From Harmothoe impar (lineage: Eukaryota > Annelida > Polychaeta > Phyllodocida > Polynoidae), in contig OX381714.1 in assembly GCA_947462335.1 (NCBI GenBank), positions 54,853,800 through 54,917,799 of the forward strand: a DNA stretch of 64,000 nucleotides. The letters run 5' to 3'. A program made the position numbers and the translations under genes. Shown in pieces: positions 10,289 to 18,927 of the stretch. The notes under the pieces are model-generated. The model made no database searches. It had not been told where the DNA came from and worked only from the letters and a program-made list of their open reading frames with translations. Numbering within the stretch: the stretch's first letter is position 1; the number at the start of each line of letters is the position of its first letter.

Positions 10289-10562
10289 GAGAGTTGTGTT
10301 CATGTATCCCTAGCGACCCTATTTTTTCTGCCCTGTCCGATTTATTTTATTTTATTTTACTTTTTGGCAGGTATTTTTGTTGGTTTTTTTATCCAAAAAA
10401 ACACATATTTTTACTGAAATATTTTTTTTATTGAAATTATACGAAAATGGCAGGAATTTTGTTTCAAAATCCTTTAAAACAATTTGGTATAAAATAAATC
10501 GACCTACCTACCCTATTTTTTTGGTTCATACTACCTGAACACAACTTATGTTTTTGGCCTTG
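10289..10562. repeat. Inverted-repeat element (MITE-like)
   Basis: Left end agttgtgttcatgta ... cctagcgaccctatttttt and right end accctatttttttgg ... tacctgaacacaactta are imperfect reverse complements; tcgatttattttat sits inside both arms. It shares ends with 1333-1557. Intronic, no ORF of its own. Confidence 0.55.
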
Positions 10563-10610
10563 TGATGCCCCCTTCCCCTGTTAAAAAAAAGAGATCACTC
10601 CTTTAGTTAC

Positions 10611-10713
10611 CTGCATGTCTTGATTGTCCATCTGGTCGGCGTACCCCACTAGGATATCCTTCAGTTCTGACACGTACTGCCGCTCTGTGTCAATCAACTC
10701 GCGCATCACGTGA
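10611..10713 (-). CDS. MCF2L-like: E9: DH domain, conserved region 1
   Basis: One base plus 34 codons (residues 341-374), acceptor cgttgcag, donor gtaact. HVMRELIDTERQYVSEL is the CR1 helix of the DH domain; its Glu in TER is the catalytic-interface glutamate of Dbl GEFs. GYADQMDN follows, as in MCF2-family proteins. The preceding intron, 1.9 kb, is the longest within the conserved block and contains the promoter-like cluster at 11737-11786 and a hairpin MITE at 11951-12086. Confidence 0.97.
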
Positions 10714-11736
10714 CTGCAACGAGAAGGACAATTTACATAAATTAAATCATATCAATATCAGTATTTTAGAAAAAAAAAGTAAATAGGTAAAGTAGAAAAT
10801 CATTATTTTACTCCACAGGATGATGGAGAGTATGGGAGATGTGTATAAATATTTGCTTTGGTAGTACAAAAACATTTTGAATTTTATTGTCAACACTTGG
10901 GGATATATCTATATATATCAGGTATGCAACAACAAATTTATAATTGTATACTTTTGCTTTGGTGGAGAATGTGATCAAGTATACAGCTGAGGAAAAATTA
11001 ATCATCATGCTTCTTGTAGGGTAACTTCTGAGCCTGCAAATGTGGGATACTTGCGGAGACTGGGACCCCACGGAATTCTCGCTGAGAATAATTCAAGCAA
11101 TGATAAATATAATGACCTGTTTTCAATTAACACCATTTACAAGCAGTGTACCTATCATAAGGTTAGTAGTTTCCCATATGGATACGTGTTAATGTTCATG
11201 CTATGGTGAGCAGGCAGGGGAGGGGTTACATCCGCGAGAAGGGGGTAATGTTAATGGGATTTGGCATAGAAAAATAAGGTATGTTAATAAATTATGGACA
11301 TGCAATAATCGGCCCAATTCTCAACCTGTTCCATGAAGGAATTATCAGGGAGTGTTGATCAAGAATATATGTAAGCAGCTATGGAGAACCATGCATAGCT
11401 GCTGACGATTTATTTTGCTGCACTGCTTATCCTATTTGGAAAACTTTTTCATAAGATAACAAAATGGGCTAAATATTATGAAAAAAAAACCACTAAAATA
11501 AATATACTAAAGTAAATATAAGCAGACAAACAGAAAGGATGATCCATGTATATGAGCGCGGGGGTACCTAAGCGATTTAGGAAAATTACTTTTGAATATC
11601 ATATGGGCACAGCATGCTCTTCGGTTTGTTCCCGCCGCTTAGGGGGGTACCATATTGTAGTAAATATATGAAGTTATCAATGCTTCCACCACGTTAGTCC
11701 CATAAGCATTAAGTCGGCTGTTTTGAACCCATTCGA

Positions 11737-11786
11737 CCAATCAGAAACAACATTAGAAAAGTCACGTGACTCTCCAATCGTCCAAT
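11737..11786. promoter_or_regulatory. CCAAT/E-box cluster, candidate internal promoter
   Basis: Three CCAAT boxes (11737-11741, 11774-11778, 11782-11786) surround a perfect GTCACGTGAC palindrome (11761-11770), the CLEAR/E-box type bound by MiT/TFE and USF factors. NF-Y and E-box factors commonly co-occur in proximal promoters. It lies in the 1.9-kb intron just before the DH exons, so it could drive a short DH-PH-SH3 transcript or an antisense RNA (inference). Confidence 0.4.
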
Positions 11787-11950
11787 CAGCTCACCCCTGT
11801 TTTACGTCGGTCGGGACAGTTTCACGGAAGGCACTGATTCTTGCCTTGATCTTTTTCAGAGTGGACTGACTGTGGTGTAATACATATATGCAACACATGC
11901 ACAGATATAGTGTGGGTCTCAGGATACTTAACACAATGGGGCTATGCTAG

Positions 11951-12086
11951 GCCACTCAAAAAAAAAGTTTCTCATCACCAAGCAGTAAAAGATATGACGG
12001 GGGCGTGTTTTTTTTTTTAATTTAACTTTTTTTTTACTTGGGGCTTGATGTGCGCGGTGATGAGAAACTATTTTTTTTTGAGTGGC
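11951..12086. repeat. Hairpin MITE, gccactcaaaa family
   Basis: Ends gccactcaaaaaaaaa.gtttctcatcacc and ggtgatgagaaacta.tttttttttgagtggc are reverse complements over about 29 bp. Total 136 bp. An arm of the same family is at 16007-16037 and a decayed one at 25427-25465. Confidence 0.7.
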
Positions 12087-12455
12087 TTTATGATGAAAAC
12101 AGCCAGATTCTGAAAGAATCCCTCAGAAAGGTCTTAATAATATTGTTAAAACAGAATGCATGGCAAAAGGTTGTTAAACATTCATTTCAAAACCAACGAT
12201 ACTTATCTAACTGTTACATTTCATAGTGATTATTTGCTACATAATACATACATCATGCACACTTTTCGAGGTAGGTTTGTTAACTAAGGGCCGATTTGTG
12301 TTACAAGAAATGATAGTCACTCTATTTACAATCAACACTCAAGAACTTGGTTTACATGCGCTCGCAATAGAATGAACTCAAGAAAAGAGAACAGTATATG
12401 TACAGTCCAAGCCACATTTCGGTGTAGTCATTCAATTAAGACTCTCATATTCTGA

Positions 12456-12516
12456 TGCATGAATGCGACACTGGTGAATAACTCGCCAGGGCCTCATCCA
12501 AGCAATTGAAGCACGA
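12456..12516. repeat. FB repeat fragment
   Basis: Only the core hairpin region remains (tgatgcatgaatgcgac...actcgccagg), in the intron between E9 and E8. Confidence 0.5.
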
Positions 12517-12648
12517 TGTACAAACTCAAATCCTATTCACATACACCAGATAACTAAGATGCAAATGTCAAGGATTTTACAGCAGAGCTGCAAAGACTTT
12601 AGTCTTTTGCAATAGAATTAAATATACTGCATAATTATATCCACTTAC

Positions 12649-12812
12649 CCGCGTTTGGCGTGTAACGTGTCTATCTCCCGTATAGCTGCCGGGTCCCTGG
12701 ATGGGTCTCCTGCTCCGGGCGCTGTCCGGTCACTGCTGCCTCCGTCCGTGTCTACGGAGCCGCCGCTGTCACTAGTCTCACCATCACGCACCACCTCTAC
12801 ACGGCCTGCCAG
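12649..12812 (-). CDS. MCF2L-like: E8: acidic Ser/Gly linker leading into DH
   Basis: Fifty-four codons plus two bases (residues 286-339), acceptor cacttgcag, donor gtaagt. It is rich in Asp, Ser and Gly (ETSDSGGSVDTDGG), low in hydrophobic residues and probably disordered, then ends IREIDTLHAKR directly before the DH domain. This position corresponds to the Ser-rich linker of vertebrate DBS. The bases GG pair with T of E9 as Gly. The upstream intron (12813-13454) is nearly filled by a tandem repeat. Confidence 0.9.
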
Positions 12813-12884
12813 CTGCAAGTGGGGGTCAGACATGGGGTTCGTAAGGAGTTTGTCTAACAGTGTAAATTGTCATTTTCATAGGGT

Positions 12885-13425
12885 ATACTACTATGCATGG
12901 CAATGAAATAATTGCTCTTTTTTTATATACTACTATCAGTGACAACATTACCTTTTTTATATACTACTATGGCAATGGCATTATCGCTCACTATATTCTT
13001 GTTCTCTTTACATAATAATCTGGCAATGTTGACATTGCTCCTTTCTTATACTATCAAGGCAATGGCAATATTGCTGTTTTTACATTACTTACTATCAGTG
13101 ACAATATTGATCATTTCAAATACTACTTTGACAATGTCGACATTGCCCTTTTCACATATTACTATGGCAATGGCAATATTGCTCTTTTCAAGTAGATAAC
13201 ATCAGTAAGACACGATTTCTCTTTTTATATTCATTGTACTACTGACAAAGAAAATAAGTCTCTTTTCATATACTACTATGACAATGACAATATGGCACAT
13301 TCGATATACTAATTACTATGGCTTTGGCGATATTTCTCTTTTCATATACTACTATGAGTATGATAACTTTCCTCTTTCCATATACTACTTTGGTAATGAC
13401 GACCCTACCGGGTTGATATACTTTT
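12885..13425. repeat. Degenerate intronic minisatellite, ~40-45 bp period
   Basis: About eleven imperfect units of the type tatactactatggcaatgg followed by caatattgctcttttca fill most of the intron between E8 and E7. Units vary by substitutions and small gaps. Open frames across it are repeat shadows. Confidence 0.75.
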
Positions 13426-13454
13426 TATACATATTTGATGAAGTCTGCACCCAC

Positions 13455-13604
13455 CTTATTAGAGCTGCTGCCTCTGCGCATGCCCGGGGGTGGTTTCCGC
13501 CTCTTCTTCTCCTCCCCGGCTGCTGGTGAGCCCGGTACGGACCGGAGTATGGGTGCGGCCGGCTCCGGGACCACTGGTTGTACCGGCCGGTGCGCCTTAG
13601 CCAC
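13455..13604 (-). CDS. MCF2L-like: E7: basic proline/serine linker with RPVQPV motif
   Basis: Fifty codons in phase 0 (residues 236-285), acceptor ccctccag, donor gtgggt. It starts VAKAHRPVQPVVPEP; the RPVQPV core is also found at this point in vertebrate DBS and, as RPIQ, in MCF2. The tail is basic (EEKKRRKPPPGMRRGSSS), suggesting a disordered linker between spectrin repeats and DH, possibly phosphorylated or able to bind SH3 or nuclear-import factors (inference). The region is GC-rich compared with its introns. Confidence 0.92.
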
Positions 13605-13960
13605 CTGGAGGGATGAAAGTTTGATTATTTATAAATACTGTAAATCCAGCGGGTTGCAATCCAATATAAAAGTATAAGCCTATCAAGTATGCTCAACATT
13701 TTCTGAAATCCAGTTGAGTTTGAGTCCCCAGGTGATTATTACATCCAATAATAATGGTAATTATATTAGCAATATGGATACCGATAACAATATATTTTAT
13801 AAAGATTTCAGAGGTCTTTGGGTTTAGGGTGGTTAATATGGAGGATGTAAAACCATTTCCAGGCCGATGGAGTTTGCCTTGGGTTATCAAACCGAAATGA
13901 TACTCTTTCAAATGAGGATACTTTTATATTATAGAGTGGTATAAAACTAATTTTACACAC

Positions 13961-14041
13961 CTGTTTCTTTAGCACCTCCCGGCGCTTGTCGCACATGGCC
14001 TGGACGTCTTCTATCCGCTTCAAGACGCCCTGTACCGTCAC
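13961..14041 (-). CDS. MCF2L-like: E6: last spectrin helix
   Basis: Twenty-seven codons, phase 0 (residues 209-235), donor gtgtgt. LKRIEDVQAMCDKRREVLKKQ aligns with the MCF2-family helix ending in RRQxSLKKLA that closes the spectrin region just before the RPVQPV linker motif. The intron downstream (13605-13960) shows nothing recognisable beyond AT-rich sequence. Confidence 0.93.
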
Positions 14042-14366
14042 CTGGTGGGAAAGAGAGGAAGCACCCTTTAGACCCCGGACAGCTACATAACATACTGCTT
14101 AATTTCCATATGGGAAGTTTAGCAGAATTTGGCCTTTGATTAGCCTCAATGTTTAGTATAATATTTAGCCTTAATTCCTTGATATATCATTATTGGATAT
14201 ATTTTTATTAATTTCTTTTAAATTTGAATAAAATGTCCAATTTTGAATTCATTGCAGGACCATTAGATGTAAAATTATCCTTAACATTTTCCATTAAATC
14301 AACCATCAATTAATGATGCAAATCAACCCCAGGAGCGTTACTTATTATACCAAGTCCTGAAAATAC

Positions 14367-14561
14367 CTTGGTGGTCTCGTCTGTGATGAGAGTCTCGAAC
14401 ACGGCCCTGAACTCTTTGGGGTCATGGAGACGCAGCTCCTCAGCGGATAACCGGAAGTCCTCCAGCTCTGAGAGCGCCTGCTCCGCACCCCCCGGGGTGT
14501 TACACTTGTCTATGGGCTGAGACGCCAAGATGTCCACCCCGCGGGAACACCACTTGTTAGC
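14367..14561 (-). CDS. MCF2L-like: E5: spectrin-like repeat, KWC...ILASQP segment
   Basis: Sixty-five codons in phase 0 (residues 144-208), acceptor ccttacag, donor gtattt. NKWCSRGVDILASQPIDKC matches the DBS KWCDEG...LLASQPVDKC block. The second half (SELEDF, then DPKEFRAVFETLI) is helical and charged. The flanking intron 14562-14955 begins with a copy of a short repeat also present near 12557 (a shared gatgcaaatgt...gattt core). Confidence 0.94.
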
Positions 14562-14955
14562 CTGTAAGGGGGAAGGTAGGTTTAACTAGGATGCAAATGT
14601 AGAGGATTTTCACAGCAAAGCTGTAAAGGCTGTAGAAATTTGGGAGTAGAGACCTCATGTTAGACTTGATATGGGCCCACGGGTGCTTTAATGGAGCACT
14701 GGCAATTTATGATGCAAAAACCTTGTTATGCATTTATGTGTTATGCTGACTGTACAGAATTGCCAGCAAATTACTCGTGCAGCCCTTTTAACGTACTTAG
14801 AGATGTCACTCACTGGTTAGGACATTTTATGGTTTTGGTCTATTTATAAACATAATTTGACATAGAGTTCACAGGGAAGGCTATGAATTTCTACAAAAAG
14901 TGTCTTTTCTGACAGTTAAATCTGGTCGATTTTTGAGACCACATGACCCCCTTAC

Positions 14956-15147
14956 CTTCTCTATCCTGTCGTGGAGGTCACGTGACCGGTTGAGGATGTC
15001 GTAGCGGGCCCGCACCATTTCCTTGTACTGCTCACACATACGCTGCAGCTCGATACACTTAGGGCGGATACAGTCCACCGCGTAGTGCTCGTCCTCTATC
15101 AGCTGGGCACCCGTAGCCTCCAGCTGCTCCGCACGCGCAAGGTCCTC
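14956..15147 (-). CDS. MCF2L-like: E4: spectrin-like repeat, HYAVDxIRPKCxEL segment
   Basis: Sixty-four codons, phase 0 at both ends (residues 80-143), donor gtaagg. The block EDEHYAVDCIRPKCIELQ matches the strongly conserved NKHYAVDSIRPKCQELR of vertebrate DBS and is the best diagnostic of the family outside DH-PH. The rest (RARYDILNRSRDLHDRIEK) continues the bundle. The adjoining intron (15148-15604) opens with a run of AGGTCA half-sites at 15150-15200. Confidence 0.95.
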
Positions 15148-15149
15148 CT

Positions 15150-15200
15150 GAAGGTCAAGGTGAAATTAAGGTCAGGTCAAGGTCAGGTCAAGGTCAAACA
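15150..15200. repeat. Run of AGGTCA half-sites
   Basis: Six to seven AGGTCA/AGGTGA hexamers in direct orientation, including direct repeats with no spacing (caaggtcaggtcaaggtca). These match nuclear-receptor half-sites, and TCAAGGTCA is the ERR/SF-1 extended form. They may be simply a short tandem repeat; binding is not shown. Confidence 0.4.
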
Positions 15201-15604
15201 AAGTAAAGTGAATCGAATAAGATAATGCATGAGGTGAAGTTAAGTTATCGTGAATATTCGCAAAGAAATGTTTTAAACTTACATATATACAATTCCTGAA
15301 GTCTAATGAGACATTGTACACGATCTCAATTTGATAGAGCTTTACCACCACGTTACTAATAGATTTTGTTATATTGATTTACCATTCTTACATTTTCACT
15401 GTTATGTCCTGACTCTCAGCAAGATTTCACAAGACTCCCTGACTTTCCATAACGTTACCTGACCACATCAAACACGTCCAACAGAGAGATGCATTGAGGA
15501 TGAACTTATGATGAAGGCATTTACACACACCCACACCTTGAATGGAGTTTTGAGTTTTTGTCTCCTCCATAGAGAGGGTACTAGAATTATTAATTAGCAC
15601 GCAC

Positions 15605-15724
15605 CTTGCTGTCTTCCTCAAAGTCTGCTAGCTCCTTGAGGAGGGTTTCCACCCTGGAGAGGGAGTCACCTGCGTCCGTCATCGTCTCCAGCATCCTCAG
15701 CTGCCGCTCTACGATGTACTGCGT
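15605..15724 (-). CDS. MCF2L-like: E3: spectrin-like repeat, central helices
   Basis: Forty codons in phase 0 (residues 40-79) between a cctccag acceptor and a GTGCGT donor. The pattern of a hydrophobic residue every three to four positions (RQLRMLETM, RVETLLKELADFEE) fits a helical spectrin-type bundle and aligns with the DBS segment before its LASFEE motif. The upstream intron starts with a short (TAC)n run at about 15747-15767. The spectrin region of DBS helps self-inhibition and scaffold binding; that role is inferred by homology. Confidence 0.93.
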
Positions 15725-16006
15725 CTGGAGGAGGGATTGTACACATTACTACTACTACTACTACTACCACCACTATAACCAGTTCCTCTATTTAGAATGT
15801 GCTATAACCGTTGTTGATATCCCTGAAAACAAAGATTGCAATAAGAACTTTCTCGTTTTATGACTCAAGATCTCCATGTCAAATGTGCACGTAGGTGACG
15901 CGCGAAAATGTGGGAGCTTTTCTCACTTAAATGAGACAGTTTCTCTTATCAAAATTTCAGAAATTTCTTATTATTTGCTTGAGTGAATCTCAAGAAATAC
16001 ATGTGA

Positions 16007-16037
16007 GGCTACTCAAAAAAACTAGTGTCTCATCACC
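16007..16037. repeat. Single arm of the gccactcaaaa MITE
   Basis: ggctactcaaaaaaactag then gtctcatcacc matches the right arm of the 11951-12086 element; the second arm is absent. Confidence 0.5.
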
Positions 16038-16212
16038 GTGCGCACCATAGAAATCAGATTTTCAGAAAAGCTTAATCTTTTGTTTTTGCAAATCTTAAAT
16101 AAAGAGCATGCCTTAAATTTGACAAATATTTCCATGTTTGGTATCAAATTAAAGATTATACTGCTAGTAATGCAGTGCTATTTAGAGGGATATCTGCTGA
16201 TAATATACAGAC

Positions 16213-16327
16213 CTGTTTGAAGTCTTCCTCAAACTTGCGCAGCTGCAGACATTGCTGTAGGCGGGTCTCGTGGTGACCCCAGAAGTCATCAAAGTTCCGC
16301 TCTGTCTCTTCTAACTGCACTAACAAT
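16213..16327 (-). CDS. MCF2L-like: E2: first shared exon, start of spectrin-like repeat
   Basis: Acceptor tacttgcag, donor gtctgt. The first base completes an Arg codon from the upstream exon, then 38 codons (residues 2-39). The stretch ETERNFDDFW followed by QQCLQLRKFEEDF is the hallmark start of the spectrin region in MCF2-family GEFs, where vertebrate DBS has a near-identical QCLQLRHFEQDF. It is the most 5' exon of the conserved chain found, so Sec14 exons or alternative first exons must splice here. A partial copy of its 5' edge lies just upstream at 16403-16441. Confidence 0.95.
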
Positions 16328-16402
16328 CTGCAAGTACACAAAGGTAGTCACTGGTGAGTACAGGATTAAGTCACTGGTGAGTACAGGGTGTGGAAAGGAT
16401 TA

Positions 16403-16441
16403 ACTCTTCTATCTGCACTAACAATCTGAAAGTACACAAAG
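16403..16441 (-). pseudogene. Partial copy of the E2 exon 5' edge and acceptor
   Basis: About 39 bp duplicate the E2 intron/exon boundary. On the minus strand: tgtactttcag then ATTGTTAGTGCAG, in frame LLVQ, with an intact AG acceptor. It lacks the rest of E2. Between the copies lie two direct repeats of cactggtgagtacagg. Confidence 0.65.
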
Positions 16442-17805
16442 AAGGCGACTGGTGAGTATCTACGTAACGCTGTAGTCATTTGTATAGATCCCTGAACAAA
16501 CTGGTAATTATCAGTTAGCCATCCAATAAAGATTACTTTGCAAAATAAGGTTTAGCCATAATGGTCTGATTTATTCCCATTTCATCAAATATTCCAGATA
16601 ACACGTCTAAGAGTTAGCTAAATTGTGAACACCACCTTCTAGCTACTATATAGACTTGACTTTTCTAATTATGAACATGTTGGGAGAACAGCTGGCAGAT
16701 CTCAAGGGGCTGAAAAAGTCTTCAATACCTGTGATTTTCCCGCCAGAGAAGTTCATTTTTAGAGACCTTTGATTGAAACATTTAAGGGAGTTAACGGTTG
16801 GCATCATGTAGTTAATAATATACAAGAGAAGCCCATATACAGAATCCTCTTTAGCTTTCTTTCTCTAAATTCATATGTTAGTCCCTTTAGCAGATGTTTT
16901 GAGGCTAATTGACACTTTCTTTCTCTGCTTAACTTTGATGATATACAGACATATGATGTGCATGAAGTATGTCTGAGCTACAGATGTCTCTTATCGTTTT
17001 CTATGTTCTGTATCACACTGCTACATACAGTTTTTATTTTACATGGCCTTAGATTGGAGTTAATAGAGGACATTGCAATGGCATTTCTATTTAAATATCT
17101 CTATTTCATCTCCATGTATATCCGATATAGGTCGAAACTATCAGAAGAATATAGCTATCAAATATGACTCTACTCTGACGTCACATGATCCCCTCTAATC
17201 GACATCTGACACATTTACCTCCACTGCCTGTCATTTGAACCCTCTTTCAACAACCAATGAAAGCCACGGACACATCAACCACTCATATCAGCTGTATCAC
17301 TATGTCCTTGGCTGGGTGGGGAGTTTATCATGTACCCAGTGCCCCCTGGGCGTTACCATGTTCCCACTGCACCCTCCACACTGCCGCAGGGCACCATGGG
17401 AAATACCTATGAGGTCCGAGAGCTAATTGGAGGCCTCCTGGTATGCCAGCGGGGGTTAGTGTAGGGTTTGTGTGAATGAAATATCATATTTGACTACTGA
17501 AATGGGGCTATTTGGTGAGCACTCTTGGTTTATCTCCTGCTTAGCTATATATTATGTGCAATTATATCTAGACACGGCATCAAATTAATCCTTACAGCAG
17601 ATGGGATTTGATGTTGGTACAAGATACTGGGTATGACCAAGTCTAGTCACGCTGTACCATATATAATGGCTTTAGATATCTGAGAGAATTTATAAGAAAA
17701 CAATTGTGGATAAGCCCAACGATGCACAAGGCTATTATATTTTTGCACACATGTTCTATAGGCTTATTGTGGAAAACCAATCAGTGTTGTGAGGGCTATA
17801 GATAA

Positions 17806-17823
17806 GGCCACCAGGTGGTGTCC
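17806..17823. promoter_or_regulatory. CTCF-like site
   Basis: ggccaccaggtggtgtcc differs little from the core CTCF motif CCASYAGRKGGC. It lies between the shared exons and the alternative first exons. Confidence 0.25.
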
Positions 17824-18569
17824 CAGTCCGGTCGTCTCAGCCTCGCTTTGGCCGTCGTCATGACAACACTTGGCACTGACCGCTGGTTGCCGTCAGTAGG
17901 AGCGGTACACCATGACGTGACACCACACCCACTGGCAACCAGCGAAAAAACAGTTCTGGGAATTCCAGGAATGGTGCAGTGGTTTGTTCTCATATGGCCA
18001 GAGAAAATAGTTTCATAAAATAGATTGAACTATTGTCTGTCAGAGAAAGGAAAAAATAGATTGAACTATTGTCTAGTTGTACATATTGCTCACACGTATC
18101 TGACATTATGGGGGTATATTGATGTAAACCTCTGAAGATGAAAGAAAGCTATTTGTCAAATGAAACAATTCCAATAATATCTCAAGAACCCTAAGAAATT
18201 TGCCCTCACATGGAGGACAGATTGTGTTGCCAGGAACTTCTACAGTATTAAATGTCGTCATAATCATAGCTAGCACAAGTCAGTCCCTCAAGCCTTTGAG
18301 GACAGCGTATTGTATCATTATCCTATACCAGCTAAAATGAATACGTTATTTTACGTCAAAATAACGTATTCCAACGTTTCATAACGTTTTGGCATGATAA
18401 GGAGCCATAGAGAAACGTTGTATAAAGTTGTATAATGTTTTTTTATTCACTGGGATGTTTTTATGGCACTATAGGACCCTAAAAGGGCAAAGCTTCTACT
18501 ACTACAACTAACTGTATGATAAGGTTAAAATATCAGCCCTAGTTTAGCAGCTTTAGATATGGTACCCAC

Positions 18570-18814
18570 CTAAAGACCTTCCACAACAGGGTCCCCATGA
18601 TGACGGCTAGCACCAGCCCCATGACCTTGTGCACGATGATGCTCATGACCTCAAACACCAAGGTCAACATCATGAAGGTCACCAAGGTCACACAGGTCCA
18701 CAGACTGATGGCCACTACCCCCTGACCGACCTTGACCTGCTCGTAACCATGTAAGACCTCCTGAGCAGCTCCCCTGAGCAGTTTGGTCAAGGTGAGCAGC
18801 TCAGAGCAAACCAT
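18570..18814 (-). CDS. Candidate alternative first exon E1b, hydrophobic membrane-hairpin N terminus
   Basis: 81 codons from ATG 18814 plus AG at a GTGGGT donor; AG joins the A of E2 as Arg. An in-frame TAA lies 13 codons before the ATG. A TATA box (TATAAAAG, minus strand, 18920-18927) sits about 105 bp upstream of the ATG, fitting a short 5' UTR. After about 30 mixed residues come a hydrophobic stretch at about 33-61, a short polar His-Lys break, and a second at about 65-79, so a membrane hairpin or one long anchor is predicted just before the spectrin repeats. Caution: part of the exon is built from TGACCTTGG-type repeats, which translate as V-T-L-V. I know of no family match. If used, it gives a DBS of about 900 residues tethered to a membrane and lacking Sec14. 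Confidence 0.45.
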
Positions 18815-18919
18815 GCATGAAGTAAGGGGGTTCAGCAGGGTGTAGGGTTAGTCTTAAATGTCCAGATCTTACTGCCCCTCCAGTATGAGTCGGGGTGAGG
18901 TGGGGAGCGGTATCCTGTG

Positions 18920-18927
18920 CTTTTATA
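18920..18927 (-). promoter_or_regulatory. TATA box upstream of first exon E1b
   Basis: TATAAAAG on the minus strand, preceded by a CCAAT (ctctccaatataaaag). It lies 105 bp before the E1b ATG, placing a predicted start site near 18890. A second TATA-like palindrome (cctatatatagg) is at 19008-19019. Confidence 0.45.

Larger units (their letters stand above)
16328..18569. other. Intron between E2 and E1b, no gene seen
   Basis: Contains the E2 edge copy, a CTCF-like 18-mer at 17806-17823, a hairpin with arms cgctggttgcc / ggcaaccagcg at about 17881-17945, a local tandem copy of aatagattgaactattgtc near 18021-18078, and a perfect 13-bp inverted repeat at 18340-18370 (aatacgttatttt, 5-base loop). 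No open frame with splice support. Confidence 0.5.

Noticed and set aside
17796..18018. Opposed 65- and 67-codon frames
   Set aside because: Overlap on both strands, an inverted repeat inside, no splice sites in phase with E2.
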